A stretch of DNA of 64,000 nt from Blastococcus sp. TF02A-26 (GTDB taxonomy: Bacteria > Actinomycetota > Actinomycetes > Mycobacteriales > Geodermatophilaceae). Positions within the stretch are counted from its first letter, which is position 1, and the number at the start of each line of letters is the position of its first letter. Below are positions 1 through 9,188 of this stretch, piece after piece. Below the pieces are notes generated by a model. It searched no databases. It was not told where the DNA came from and worked only from the letters and a program-made list of their open reading frames with translations. The position numbers and the translations under genes are program-made. The DNA lies in contig NZ_QOHG01000006.1 of NCBI RefSeq assembly GCF_003319125.1, forward strand, positions 186,001 through 250,000, in the 5' to 3' direction.

Positions 1-1297
1 ACCGTTCGGTGTGGATGCGGTCGGCGGGCACGCCGATCGTGGGAAGAGCGGCTTCCATCGCGTCGAGCATCGGGTTGGGGCCGCAGGCGAAAAACTGGAA
101 CCGCCGGTACCCGGAAGGCAGGTGGCGGCGCAGCACGTCGACGGTGACGTACCCGGTTTCCCCAGTCCAATCCGAAGGTGGCTGCTCGAGCACGTGCACG
201 ACCCGCAGGTTCATCCGGTCGGTCAGCTCGTCGAGTTCCGCACGGAACGGGATACTGTCCCAGTCCCTGTTGGCGGCGAAGAGCACCACGGGCCGGACGT
301 CGCCGCGATCGGCCAGCGTCCGAACCATGCTCATCGCCGGGGCGAGACCGACGCCGCCGGCGATCAGGACGTACCCGGCACCCTCGTACTGGTCGATCGA
401 GAACGCCCCATGCGGGCCATCGACGTAGACGGTGGTGCCCGGTGCCACCCCGCCCACGGTGGAGGTGAAGTCGCCGGCGGCCTTGATGGCGACGGCGATC
501 GTGCCGCCGTCCTCGGCGCTGGAGGCCAGGGAGAAGGGGTGGGAGGTGACGGTGAACGGGGACCGGCCGACGGTGATCCAGGCGAACTGCCCCGGGGCGA
601 ACTGCAGTCCGTCGTGCCCCTCGGCGCGGAGGGCGAGGACGGTGGTGCCTCCGGGCTCGGGGACGACCCGGTCCACGGTCCAGGGCCGGCGGCGCAGCCG
701 CAACGGCCGCAAGATCCGCACCCAGATCAGCAGCCCGACGAACGTCGCCGACATCAGGCCCCAGAGCACCTGCTTCCCGACGCTGTCGACGTAATAATTG
801 ACCAGCAACACATGAATCAGGGCGGCGAGGACCGCAACGACCGCCAGGACGGCGTGCGTCAGCTGCCAGGCCTCGTAGGACAGCCACAGCCGCCGGCGCC
901 ACACCGACGTCGCTACCAGGACGAGCAGGGCGAGCGCCGCCGCCACCCCGAACCGGACCCGCCACGGCGTGTCCGGAGAGAACAGGGCGGCGACCAGGCC
1001 CCAGTCCGCCGACAGCGCCACATGGACCATGACGAAGGTCAGTCCGATGTAGCCGATGTGCCGGTGGAACTGGACCACCGCGTCGGTGCCGAACGGCTCA
1101 GCCACCGCGCGGATGCGGGCGACGAGCGCGAACTCCACCCCCATCAGCGCCAGCCCGACAAAGCCGAGCGCGACGGAGAAGTCGGTCCAAAAGCCCTGTC
1201 CCGCCCGGTTGGTGCCCACCAGCGCGAACACCAGCGGAGCCAGGCAGATCCCGACGAACACCGCCAGCCAGACGATCCCGCGGGCGACCGGCCTCAT
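1..1297 (-). CDS. Ferric-reductase-like flavocytochrome oxidoreductase (partial, C-terminus off window)
   Basis: About 432 codons are present; the 3' end lies beyond the left edge. Residues 1-200 hold about six membrane segments with candidate haem-ligand histidines (His78, His80, His92, His148, His162). A cytosolic ferredoxin-NADP reductase-type half follows: an FAD motif HPFS at 253-256, a nucleotide-binding GGVGLAP near 310 and a CGPNPM motif near 415. The family moves electrons from NAD(P)H through FAD and haem across the membrane to ferric iron or oxygen; the acceptor here is unknown. The ATG at 1297 overlaps the upstream stop by 4 bp (ATGA), so it is translationally coupled as the last visible gene of a four-gene operon. 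Confidence 0.85.
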   Translation of the reverse strand, partial: MRPVARGIVWLAVFVGICLAPLVFALVGTNRAGQGFWTDFSVALGFVGLALMGVEFALVARIRAVAEPFGTDAVVQFHRHIGYIGLTFVMVHVALSADWGLVAALFSPDTPWRVRFGVAAALALLVLVATSVWRRRLWLSYEAWQLTHAVLAVVAVLAALIHVLLVNYYVDSVGKQVLWGLMSATFVGLLIWVRILRPLRLRRRPWTVDRVVPEPGGTTVLALRAEGHDGLQFAPGQFAWITVGRSPFTVTSHPFSLASSAEDGGTIAVAIKAAGDFTSTVGGVAPGTTVYVDGPHGAFSIDQYEGAGYVLIAGGVGLAPAMSMVRTLADRGDVRPVVLFAANRDWDSIPFRAELDELTDRMNLRVVHVLEQPPSDWTGETGYVTVDVLRRHLPSGYRRFQFFACGPNPMLDAMEAALPTIGVPADRIHTER

Positions 1298-2388
1298 GCC
1301 GCGCTCCCTGGCGTGCTACCGGCGAGCGCACCGGCCTTCCGGCGGGGTCCGTATCGGGAGCGGAAGAGCAGGTAGGCGACCGGCCCGGCGAGGATGGGCA
1401 GCCAGTAGGAGGCCAACCTATACATCAGCGTGGCCAGGACCGCCTGACCGGTGGCCACGCCGGCGAGCGTGAGGGTTCCGTACAGGCCGGCCTCGACGAA
1501 GCCGAGCCCGCCAGGGGTGATGGGGATCATCCCCAACAGCAGGGCGGAGGCGAAGACCAGCAGCACCAGCGAGGGGTGCGGACGGCTGCTGCTGGCGGCC
1601 AGGGCCGCCAGCAGGGACAGGTAGTCGAAGCCGAGCTTGCCGGCCACGGCCAGCAGCGCCTTCCACCAGCCGGCGCCGAGTACCGCGCGCACGGCGTTGC
1701 GCTCCTGCAGCAACCGCTGCGGCAGCCCCGTTGACGGCGGACGGCGGCGGACCAGCCGGTTGCGCAGGGACTGCACGGCTCCGGCCGCGGCGACCAGCGG
1801 CCGGTCGGCGACCAGCACGGCCGCGCTGAGAGCGGCGACCAGCACGAAGACGGCCCCACCGAGGATGGCTGACTGGAGCAGGGTGCGGGGTACGTAGACG
1901 CCGGTGAGCACCGCGGGCAGGGCCAGCACCGGCAGGAAGAGGACGCTGGCGGTCTGCAACACGGAGAAGGCGGTCAGCCCGGTGACCGCGGTGGCCGGTT
2001 CGATGCCGGCGCGGCCGAGCATGCGGAACTGCAGCGCCGCGCCGGCGGCCGCGCCGCCGGGCACGACCCGGCTGAACGCGTTACCCGACAGCTGGGCGGT
2101 CGCCACCGGGAACCAGGCGGTGGTGCGCAGCGCCATCCGCTGCAGCACGAGCAGGCAGCAGACGCTGGCGACCTGCCCGGTGACGACGGCGGCGAACCAC
2201 CCTGGGGCGATGTCGGACAGCTTCGGCCAGGACGCGAAGACCTCGGTGACTTGCGGCGCGAGCAGGTACAGCGCCACCCCCATCACCGTGAGCAGGAGCA
2301 CCCGCCCGACGCGGATCCGCCCGACCGGCGTCCGGGTGATCCGCTCAGCTCGCGTAGCCCCCACCCCCCAGTCGGCCGGCCCGCTCAC
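1294..2388 (-). CDS. UPF0104 / lysylphosphatidylglycerol synthase TM-domain-like integral membrane protein
   Basis: This is a 364-residue protein, hydrophobic throughout, with about eight predicted membrane spans. It carries features typical of UPF0104 (YbhN/AglD-like) proteins, such as a GGAAAGAALQFRMLG stretch and a C-terminal glycine/proline-rich ITPGGLGFVEAG motif. The soluble aminoacyl-transferase domain of MprF is absent, so lipid lysinylation is not implied; flippase-like or envelope roles are only inferred. I chose the GTG at 2388 because it overlaps the stop of the upstream glycosidase by 4 bp (GTGA). The longer open frame upstream reads through the glycosidase and is arginine-rich noise. 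Confidence 0.8.
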   Translation of the reverse strand: MSGPADWGVGATRAERITRTPVGRIRVGRVLLLTVMGVALYLLAPQVTEVFASWPKLSDIAPGWFAAVVTGQVASVCCLLVLQRMALRTTAWFPVATAQLSGNAFSRVVPGGAAAGAALQFRMLGRAGIEPATAVTGLTAFSVLQTASVLFLPVLALPAVLTGVYVPRTLLQSAILGGAVFVLVAALSAAVLVADRPLVAAAGAVQSLRNRLVRRRPPSTGLPQRLLQERNAVRAVLGAGWWKALLAVAGKLGFDYLSLLAALAASSSRPHPSLVLLVFASALLLGMIPITPGGLGFVEAGLYGTLTLAGVATGQAVLATLMYRLASYWLPILAGPVAYLLFRSRYGPRRKAGALAGSTPGSAA

Positions 2389-4315
2389 GGGCGACCGCGC
2401 CGGCCAATGGGGCTGAAGCGGCCGGGGGCGGCCCCGCCGGCCCGGATCAGGTGCATGACGGCGTTGATCAGCGCCAGGTGAGAGAATGCCTGCGGGGTGT
2501 TGCCCAAATGCCGGCCGCTGTGCGCGTCCAGCTCCTCGGCGAGCAGCCCCAGGTCGTTGGCGTGGTGCAGCAGCAGCCGGCACAGGTCGTCGGCGCGGGC
2601 GGTCTCGCCGATCTCCACCAGCGCGGAGACCAGCCAGAACGAGCAGATGACGAAGGTGCCCTCCTCGCCGGACAGGCCGTCGTCGGTCTCCTCGACCCGG
2701 TAGCGCAGCACCATCTCGTCCTCGGTGAGCTCGTCGGCGATCGCCAGCACGGTGGCCCGCGCCCGCGGGTCCTCGGGCGGCAGGAAGCCCAGCGCGGAAT
2801 TAGCAGCGCCGAGGCGTCCAGCGCGGTGCTGCCGTAGAACTGGGTGAACACGCCGCGTTCATCGACGCCGGAGGCGCAGACGTCGGCGTGGATCTCCTCG
2901 GCGGCCGCGCGCCAGCGCGCGGCCTGCTCAGTGGCGCCGCAGAGGTCAGCCAGCTTGGCGCCGCGGTCGGCGGCCACCCAGCAGAGCACCTTCGAGGAGG
3001 TGAAGTGCTGCAGCGCGCCGCGGACCTCCCAGATGCCGGAATCGGGATGCCGCCAGTGCACCAGCGCCTGCTCGACCTGCCGTTCCACCAGCGGCCACAG
3101 CCGGTCGGGCAGGGCGCCCACGGCGGTGGTGTGCAGGTAGACGGAGTCCAGCAGCATACCCCAAACGTCGTGCTGGGCCTGATCGTAGGCGCCGTTGCCG
3201 ATCCGCACCGGACGGGAGCCGGCGTAGCCGGACAGGTGCTCGAGCTCGACCTCGGTCAGCGTCCGCTCCCCGCCGATGCCGTACATGATCTGCAGTCGGT
3301 CGGTCTCCCCGCCGGCGACCTCGGCGATGAAGTCGAAGAAGTCGCCCGCCTCCGCGGTGAACCCGAGCGTGTGCAGGCCCCACAGCGTGAAGGCGGCGTC
3401 GCGGATCCAGGTGTAGCGGTAGTCCCAGTTGCGCTGCCCGCCGAGCTCCTCGGGCAGGGAGGTGGTCGCTGCGGCGACCATCGCGCCGGTGGGCGCGTAC
3501 ACCAGCCCCTTAAGCGTCAGGGCGCTGCGCTGCATGTGCGCCCGCCAGGGATGGTCGGGAAAGGTGCCGCCGGCCAGCCAGTCTCGCCAGTACGTGCCCG
3601 TGTACTCAAGCCGCTCGTGTGCCTCGGCCACCGAGCCAGGCGGTGCGGCGCCGGCCCAGGACAGGGCAACGACGGCCTCCTCACCGGCGGTCAGGACGGT
3701 GCGCCAGCCCACGCGGGCGCCCTCCGCCAGTAGCGGCCGGTCACTGGTCAGACGCAGCGAGAGCCCTGAAACGGGGTCGCTCGCCGACGCCTGTCCTTGC
3801 GTGGCGGGATCCAGCTGCCAGGCCGGCGCATGGCGGCCGTAGTCGAAGGCGGGGGTGCAGTCCACGCTCAGCTCGACACTGCCATGTTCGCAGCGGGCGG
3901 TGCGCAGCAGGACGTGCGCGGCCCGCTGGCCTGAGGCCTCGCGGCGGTAGGGCGGCAGGTCGCCGCAGGCGTCGTCGTCCCAGGGGGCGACCAGCAGCGC
4001 GTCGGTCACCGTCAACCAGCCGGAGCTTGTCATGTACGTCGTCTCTAGCACGAGCGTGCCCGGCAGGTAGCGTCGGGTGACTGGTACCGAGGTCTCCGTG
4101 GGGGCCAGCGTGAAGGTGCCGGCGTCGCGGTCGAGGACTGCGGCGAACAGGCTCGGCGAGTCCATCCGCGGCGCGCACAGCCACTCCACCGCACCGCGGG
4201 AGGTCACCAGGGCGATGGTCTCCCCGTCGGCGAGAAGCGCGTAGTCCTCGATCGGCGGAAAGCCCTGGGTGCGGTCGACATGTGTGTCCCGGGGCGAAGA
4301 GTCCGGACGGCTCAT
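2385..4315 (-). pseudogene. GH15 family glycoside hydrolase (glucoamylase/trehalase-like), frameshifted
   Basis: The gene would encode about 643 residues. The N-terminal beta domain begins near residue 20 (PPIEDYALLADGE). The (alpha/alpha)6 barrel starts near 255 and has the RNWDYRYTW motif at 296-304 and the general acid Glu430 in DSGIWEV. After residue ~507 the frame is lost near position 2797. The continuation (GFLPPEDPRARATVLAIADEL, then GEEGTF with the general base Glu) is in another frame down to 2385. One added base near the GCGGAA run would restore it. As read, the product lacks the second catalytic Glu. It overlaps its lipoprotein neighbour and the UPF0104 gene by 4 bp each. This is either a true pseudogene or a one-base sequence error. 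Confidence 0.8.
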
Positions 4316-4911
4316 GACGGGTCGGCCGGCGTGCTGGAGACCGCCGCCGGGTCGTAGGTCGCCACCGGCACCTGCAGCGTCACCGACCCGGCGCCGGTGA
4401 AGGTGAAGGTGATCTCCACGCTGGTCCCGCTGCGCAGCTCCTCTCTGAGCCCGGTCAGCTCCAGGTGCGGGCCGGCCACGTCCTGCAGGTCCGCCACCCC
4501 GCCGGCCGGCACCGGCACGTCGATCGACGACGTCGCGGCCTCCCCGCCCTGGCGGAGGACGACCTCGGCGGCCTCCTCGCTGCTGACAGCGGATAGCGTG
4601 TCGTCGGCGTCGCCGTCGTTGGCCACCGTCAGCAGCAGCTCCGCGCCGCCTTCGGGCGTGTGGGTGCTGCCCCGCTCACCCGGCGAGGCGATGTACACGT
4701 GCAGCAGCCGCAGGTCACCGACCTGCCCCTCGACGCTGTCGAGATCCGGACGGCCCACGCTGGGACTCAACGGCGAGCCGTGCTCGGCCTCGTCCTCGCC
4801 GCACCCTGCCCCCACCAGTCCGACGATCAGCAGCAGCAACAGCAGAGGAGCGGCGGTGGGAACCCAGCCCGTGCCGCGATCGACATGGAGCATTACGACC
4901 CTCCCAGCCAT
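4312..4911 (-). CDS. LpqE/PCuAC-like lipoprotein
   Basis: This 199-residue product has a hydrophobic signal segment and a lipobox ending at Cys (VGAGC). A later Met (MLHVDRG) is an alternative start. The C-terminal half follows the PCuAC/LpqE beta-fold pattern: a proline-glycine turn PVPAGGVADL, then HLELTGLREELRSG, then a GSVTLQVPV strand. The Met/His copper ligands of true PCuAC chaperones are not visible, so copper delivery should not be assumed. It is clearly paralogous to the lipoprotein at 15435-15986 (shared LDSVxGxVGDLRLL and VASPG/IASPG regions). Its stop overlaps the start of the GH15 gene by 4 bp, so it is the first gene of the operon. Confidence 0.8.
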   Translation of the reverse strand: MAGRVVMLHVDRGTGWVPTAAPLLLLLLIVGLVGAGCGEDEAEHGSPLSPSVGRPDLDSVEGQVGDLRLLHVYIASPGERGSTHTPEGGAELLLTVANDGDADDTLSAVSSEEAAEVVLRQGGEAATSSIDVPVPAGGVADLQDVAGPHLELTGLREELRSGTSVEITFTFTGAGSVTLQVPVATYDPAAVSSTPADPS

Positions 4912-5411
4912 CTCGCCTGACCGACGGACGAGCTCAAACGGTGCGGTCGGTTGCTCGACCCCGGAGCCTCTTACCCTGGTGACACCGTCGGAACCCTCGT
5001 TCGAACACCGTCCTCGTCGCCGGGTATGTCCACGTATTCGGCGGGTACCAGTCGCAGGGGCCGAGCAGACGGCGCTGCAGGACGGTCCCGGCAGAGCCGG
5101 TCGACGTGACTCGGATCCGCGCAGCGCGCCGGGCCCATGAGTTGTTCCACTGGGTGCCTGCGGGGTAGACGTCGTCGAGCGAAATGGGGGGAGACAGCGC
5201 GTGTCTCACTTTTGTGCTTAGCGTGTCGACGTCACGTCCGCGGACCCCACGGGGCACGTGCCCGCAGATGCAGCGATCAGTCCTTTACTCGGCTCGAACC
5301 CGCACGCCCTCGCCACGCATTGAATGAGTGAGAACGCCTCGACCAAGCGCGAAAGGCGTGTCAGGTCCCCTGCCTTCAGTTCCGGCCAACCCACGCCCGG
5401 AGGTACTGACA
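4912..5411. other. Intergenic region with no supported gene
   Basis: About 500 bp between the divergent lipoprotein operon (minus) and the amine oxidase (plus). It should hold both promoters. Open frames here (for example minus-strand 4934-5257 and 5218-5421) have no recognisable domain and no convincing ribosome binding site. A GGTTCGAGCC-like stretch near 5292 (minus strand) resembles a tRNA T-arm, but no tRNA can be folded around it. Confidence 0.5.
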
Positions 5412-6902
5412 ATGGCGGCACACGTGTTCGAGCAACTGAACAGACTCGTCGGTTCAGCGGTATCGGGATCGAGTCTCGCGGATCTGTCCAGATCGAAGCG
5501 GCAGGCCCTGCGGGACTCCTTCTTGATGCCCGACGCCCTCGACCTCGAGGCCGTGCACTCCAGCGAGGAATTGCAAGACATCAATGTCGTCGTCGTGGGC
5601 GGTGGGTTCGCCGGACTTTCCGCGGCCTGGTACCTGAACCGCTGTGGGGTGCTGGTCGCCGTACTCGAGGCCTCGGAGCGGCTCGGCGGTCGGGTGCGCA
5701 CCGACCGGGACTTTGTTGCGAACAGGACTGTCGAGGCGGGCGCCGAGCTGATCGGGGCGAACCATCCCATGTGGAACGACCTGGCCGACACCTTCGGATT
5801 GCAGCTCATCGAGGTTAGCGAGTCCGACCCCCGAGTACGGATCGGAGACCACGACCTCACCCACGATGAAAAGAAGCAGGTGTACGACGAACTGTTGGAC
5901 GTCATCGACGTGATCGGTCAGGACGCGAAGGACATCGACCCAGTACATCCGTGGCTCTCGCCAGGCGCCGCCGCCTTCGACGCGATGACCGTCGCCGAGC
6001 GGCTCGACGAGTTACTCGGGGCCGCCGGCTCGCTGACTCGCTCGGTCATTGACTTTCAACTAGGCAACGACAACTGCGCGCCACCCTCGCAGCAGAGCTA
6101 CCTCGGGCTGCTCGCGCTCGTAAGCGCGGGCCGCGTCGATGATTGCGACGAGACGACGAGCTTGCGCGGCTACTGGGACTACACCGAAACTTTCCGCTGC
6201 AGCGGCGGCAACGATCAGCTGGCAGCCATGCTGGTCGGCGACATCGACGCGGACAACGTGACCCTGAACGATCCAGTCACCGACATCGCGGTCCGGGAGG
6301 ACCGAGTCGACTTCACCACCGCATCGGGCACCGGGACGTGCGACTATCTCGTGCTTGCGGTGCCGCCGACGGCATGGCCGTCCATCACCTCCCACCTCGA
6401 GTGGGATCCCGCCGAACGCACTATGACCCACGGGCCGGCCGTGAAGTACCTCAACAGCTTCGTCACCGCGTTCTGGGACGACTCAGGACTCACACCCAAT
6501 GCGCTCGTGGACGGCATCGGGTCAGTGTGGGAGGGCACTGATAGTCAGCCTGTTGCGCCTGACGCGGAGTTCGCGCTGTCGGTCTACTCCGGCGGCACAT
6601 TTATCCGTGACCGAAGCAGCTACCCGACGCAGCTCGCCTCGATCTTTCCGGGCTACGCGCCGGTCGATGAACGATTCGTGGACTGGCCGAATACGCCGGG
6701 CGTGCTGACCGGGTACTCGGTGCCCGCTCCGGGCGAGGTCACCACGGTTGGGCAGGCCCTGGCTGAGCCGCACGGCCGCATGTACCTGGCGGGCGAGCAG
6801 ACCTGGATGCCGTTCTTCGGGTACATGGAGGGCGCGCTGCAGTCCGGGGCCCGCGCCGCCCGGGAAATCATCCGGCTCGAATGTCCGGAGGCGATGCCGT
6901 GA
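5412..6902 (+). CDS. Flavin-containing monoamine oxidase family protein
   Basis: This 496-residue protein has an N-terminal FAD dinucleotide fold (VVVVGGGFAGLSAAWYLN, then the conserved EASERLGGRVRT). Its C-terminal flavin-cradle motif includes LAGEQTWMPFFGYMEGALQSG. Such enzymes oxidise amines with O2 to give aldehyde, ammonia and H2O2; the substrate is not predictable. There is no signal peptide, so it is probably cytosolic. I chose the ATG at 5412 because CGGAGG lies 8 bases upstream; 28 more codons are open but proline-rich and unlike the family. Codon choice has more A/T-ending codons than its neighbours. The gene ends against an IS3 remnant, so horizontal acquisition is likely. Confidence 0.85.
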   Translation: MAAHVFEQLNRLVGSAVSGSSLADLSRSKRQALRDSFLMPDALDLEAVHSSEELQDINVVVVGGGFAGLSAAWYLNRCGVLVAVLEASERLGGRVRTDRDFVANRTVEAGAELIGANHPMWNDLADTFGLQLIEVSESDPRVRIGDHDLTHDEKKQVYDELLDVIDVIGQDAKDIDPVHPWLSPGAAAFDAMTVAERLDELLGAAGSLTRSVIDFQLGNDNCAPPSQQSYLGLLALVSAGRVDDCDETTSLRGYWDYTETFRCSGGNDQLAAMLVGDIDADNVTLNDPVTDIAVREDRVDFTTASGTGTCDYLVLAVPPTAWPSITSHLEWDPAERTMTHGPAVKYLNSFVTAFWDDSGLTPNALVDGIGSVWEGTDSQPVAPDAEFALSVYSGGTFIRDRSSYPTQLASIFPGYAPVDERFVDWPNTPGVLTGYSVPAPGEVTTVGQALAEPHGRMYLAGEQTWMPFFGYMEGALQSGARAAREIIRLECPEAMP

Positions 6903-7135
6903 TCGGCGCTGAAGCGGACGGCGAAGACCCCGGCGATCACCTCCTTGCCGCCGCGCACGGCGATCGCCATGGCCAGCGCGGTCTACGCCAGCTGCGCGTC
7001 GTGGGCTCACCGGGGCGAACCCTGTTTGACCTCAGCTCCTTGGGCCTCCTGTGCGTTCAGCTTGCCGGTCTCGAACACCAGCCGGACCGCGCCGGACTTG
7101 AAGTCCTCGTCGAGCTTCTGGTACTGCCTCGTCAT
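6895..7135 (-). mobile_element. IS3-family insertion sequence remnant (orfA and orfB fragments)
   Basis: On the minus strand an ATG at 7135 with a GAGGAGGG ribosome site opens a 42-codon frame (7007-7135) beginning MTRQYQKLDEDFKSGAVRLV. This is the N-terminus of IS3-family OrfA (typical form MTRKYQKFTPEFKAEAVRLV). It breaks off after about 35 matching residues. Immediately downstream (about 6990-6895) is an orfB-like scrap, ALAMAIAVRGG followed by SADHG, matching the integrase-core region before the second catalytic Asp. Most of the element, including the DDE core and ends, is missing. The remnant abuts the amine oxidase stop codon. Confidence 0.7.
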
Positions 7136-7419
7136 CGCTGCCCTCCTCACAGACGCGATGTCTTCACGCTATGGGGGGAAGCTCAGCGCTGTCTCCATCG
7201 ATTTGAGGGAGGAGCGCTGAGGCTCGCTGTCGGTGCGGACGGAGCCGAAGGACTCATTGTCGGGTGAATGCTCTCCGTCGCGCCGGGTATGGTTCGTGGC
7301 GGTTGAGCAGTCAGCCTCAAGCATGTGGCGTCCTTGGCAAGACTTCCGCTGGAGAGTTCGGACGGCGCCCATGGAGGGCTCTGGCCTCGGAGCGGGGTCA
7401 CGGGACGAGGAGAAGGCGC

Positions 7420-7962
7420 ATGAGTCAGTTGCTCGTGTTTGGGGTGGACAGCCCGCAGACCGCTGAGAAGGTCTTCGAGCTCGCCGGGGAACTCGATCGG
7501 CAGCAGTTGCTGGAGCTGGCCGACGCCGCCTGGGTGGAGCGGACTCCCGACGGGAAGATCAAGCTGCACCAGTCGGTCAACCTGACCGCGGCTGGAGCCA
7601 GCTACGGAGCGGCCAGCGGCGCGCTGTGGGGGTCGCTGATCGGACTGCTGTTGCTCAACCCGCTCGCCGGCGCCCTGGTGGGGGCGGGGGTGGGTGCCGG
7701 GTCGGGAGCCCTGGGTGGGTCGCTGGCCGATGTCGGCATCCCCGATGACCTGATCCGTGAGATCGGGCAGACCCTGCAGCCCGGTGGGGCGGCAGTGTTC
7801 TTCCTGGCCCGCAACGCCACCGTCGACCGGGTCGTTGAGGCGATCCGGCCCTACAACCCGACGGTGATCCAGACCAACTTGAGCCGCGACTCCGAGCGTG
7901 AGCTGGTCGCGCTTCTACAGCAGAACCACCCCGTCGGTGCCTCGGCGGCAACCGGGTTGTGA
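7420..7962 (+). CDS. DUF1269 domain-containing membrane-associated protein
   Basis: This 180-residue protein has an N-terminal soluble part (VFGVDSPQTAEKVFELAGEL). A glycine/alanine-rich hairpin-like hydrophobic region lies at about residues 65-105 (GALWGSLIGLLLLNPLAGALVGAGVGAGSGALGG). The C-terminal part (PGGAAVFFLARNATVDRVVEAI) is conserved in DUF1269. The biochemical role is unknown; members often sit near stress genes. The ATG at 7420 is preceded by GAGGAGAAGG; the longer frame upstream has no family similarity. Its stop is 4 bp before the HtrA-like protease start, which suggests co-transcription and possibly a joint envelope-stress role (inference). Confidence 0.8.
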   Translation: MSQLLVFGVDSPQTAEKVFELAGELDRQQLLELADAAWVERTPDGKIKLHQSVNLTAAGASYGAASGALWGSLIGLLLLNPLAGALVGAGVGAGSGALGGSLADVGIPDDLIREIGQTLQPGGAAVFFLARNATVDRVVEAIRPYNPTVIQTNLSRDSERELVALLQQNHPVGASAATGL

Positions 7963-7966
7963 CCCC

Positions 7967-9085
7967 ATGTCGTCCCCGCGTACCACTCGAGACGGGGCGC
8001 CGTCTGCGGGTGTGTGCCGCCACGTGGTGGCCCGACCGCGGTCAGCAGTTGCGGCAGGCGTAGTCGCGGCTGCACTGCTCACCGGCGGCTGTACCGGCTC
8101 CGACTCCTCGGCTGACCAGCAGGCGTCCAGCGCCACGACGACCGCTCAGCAGCCTGCCGAGGCGGCCGCCGGAGGCCTGGAACAGGTGCCGCAGGTCCTC
8201 GCGCGGGCGCAGCCCAGCGTGGTGACCGTGCTGGTTGCCGGCGGAAACGGCAGCGGGGTCGTCTACACCGCCGACGGGCTCATCCTCACCAACGAACACG
8301 TCGTGCGCGGCGCCTCGGACGTGGAGGTGGCCTTCGCCGACGGGCGGCGCGTCCCGGGCACCGTCACCGCCACCGACCCGGTCACCGACCTCGCCCTGGT
8401 GCAGGCCGACCGGCGCGACCTGCCACCGGCGGAGTTCCGCACCGACCTGCCCCAGGTGGGCACCCTCGCGGTCGTCGTGGGCAGCCCGCTGGGCTTTGCG
8501 AACACCGTCACCGCCGGCATCATCTCCGGCCTGCACCGGGAGATCCCTGGCAGCGCAGTGCAGTCCCAGGCGCTGGTCGACCTCATCCAGACCGACGCCC
8601 CCATCAGCCCGGGCAACTCCGGTGGCGCCCTGCTCAACGCTGCCGGTGAGGTGATCGGCATCAACGTCGCCTACATCCCACCCCAGGCCGGCGCGGTCGC
8701 CCTCGGCTTCGCCATCCCGGCGGCAACCGCCGTCGACATCGCCGACCAGCTGCAACGTTCCGGTCGCGCCCAGCACGCCTATGCCGGGCTCGTGCCCGTG
8801 CCGATCACCCCGGAGATCGCCGCGCAGCTGGGGCTCGGCGACCTGGAGGGGGTCATCGTCGCCGCTGTCGCCGCCAGCGGCCCGGCCGAGCAGGCGGGCT
8901 TGGCCCCCGGCGACGTCGTCACCGCAGTGGACGGGGAGCCGACGCCCACGCCTGAGGACTTCCTCGCCGCGCTGCGCCCGCACAGCCCCAGCGACGTCCT
9001 GACCCTGACGGTCACCCGCCCCGGTCAGAGAGAACGCGAGGTCGAACTCACGCTCGTGGACCGACCCGTCACCAGCAACCCCTGA
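7967..9085 (+). CDS. HtrA/DegP-like trypsin-type serine protease lipoprotein with PDZ domain
   Basis: This 372-residue protein has a signal peptide with lipobox LTGGC (Cys42), then a Ser/Thr/Gln-rich linker. The trypsin-like domain has the full triad: His111 (TNEHVV), Asp141 (VTDLALV) and Ser218 (SPGNSGG). A PDZ domain (about 275-360) includes GVIVAAVAASGPAEQAGLAPGDVV. Proteins of this family degrade or refold damaged envelope proteins outside the membrane. The ATG at 7967 is 4 bp after the DUF1269 stop with no strong Shine-Dalgarno of its own, so translation is probably coupled. Confidence 0.88.
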   Translation: MSSPRTTRDGAPSAGVCRHVVARPRSAVAAGVVAAALLTGGCTGSDSSADQQASSATTTAQQPAEAAAGGLEQVPQVLARAQPSVVTVLVAGGNGSGVVYTADGLILTNEHVVRGASDVEVAFADGRRVPGTVTATDPVTDLALVQADRRDLPPAEFRTDLPQVGTLAVVVGSPLGFANTVTAGIISGLHREIPGSAVQSQALVDLIQTDAPISPGNSGGALLNAAGEVIGINVAYIPPQAGAVALGFAIPAATAVDIADQLQRSGRAQHAYAGLVPVPITPEIAAQLGLGDLEGVIVAAVAASGPAEQAGLAPGDVVTAVDGEPTPTPEDFLAALRPHSPSDVLTLTVTRPGQREREVELTLVDRPVTSNP

Positions 9086-9188
9086 GGGCACTGCCGCCCT
9101 CGGCACAGTCGCCGCCCGACGCAGTCTCGTTGGCCGGCGCGGGAGCCTCCGCCCACAGGTCGGGAGCGGAGCCGATCAAGGAGACAGC

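Noticed and set aside
11-1375. Long plus-strand open frame (454 codons)
   Set aside because: Antisense shadow of the flavocytochrome gene; Pro/Arg/His-rich and without any domain.
5285-5310. GGTTCGAGCC-like T-arm on the minus strand, possible tRNA fragment or att site
   Set aside because: No acceptor or anticodon stems can be formed and it does not match the tRNA-Ala in this window.
4934-5421. Minus-strand frames of 107 and 67 codons before the amine oxidase
   Set aside because: No domain, no ribosome site, composition typical of random high-GC frames.
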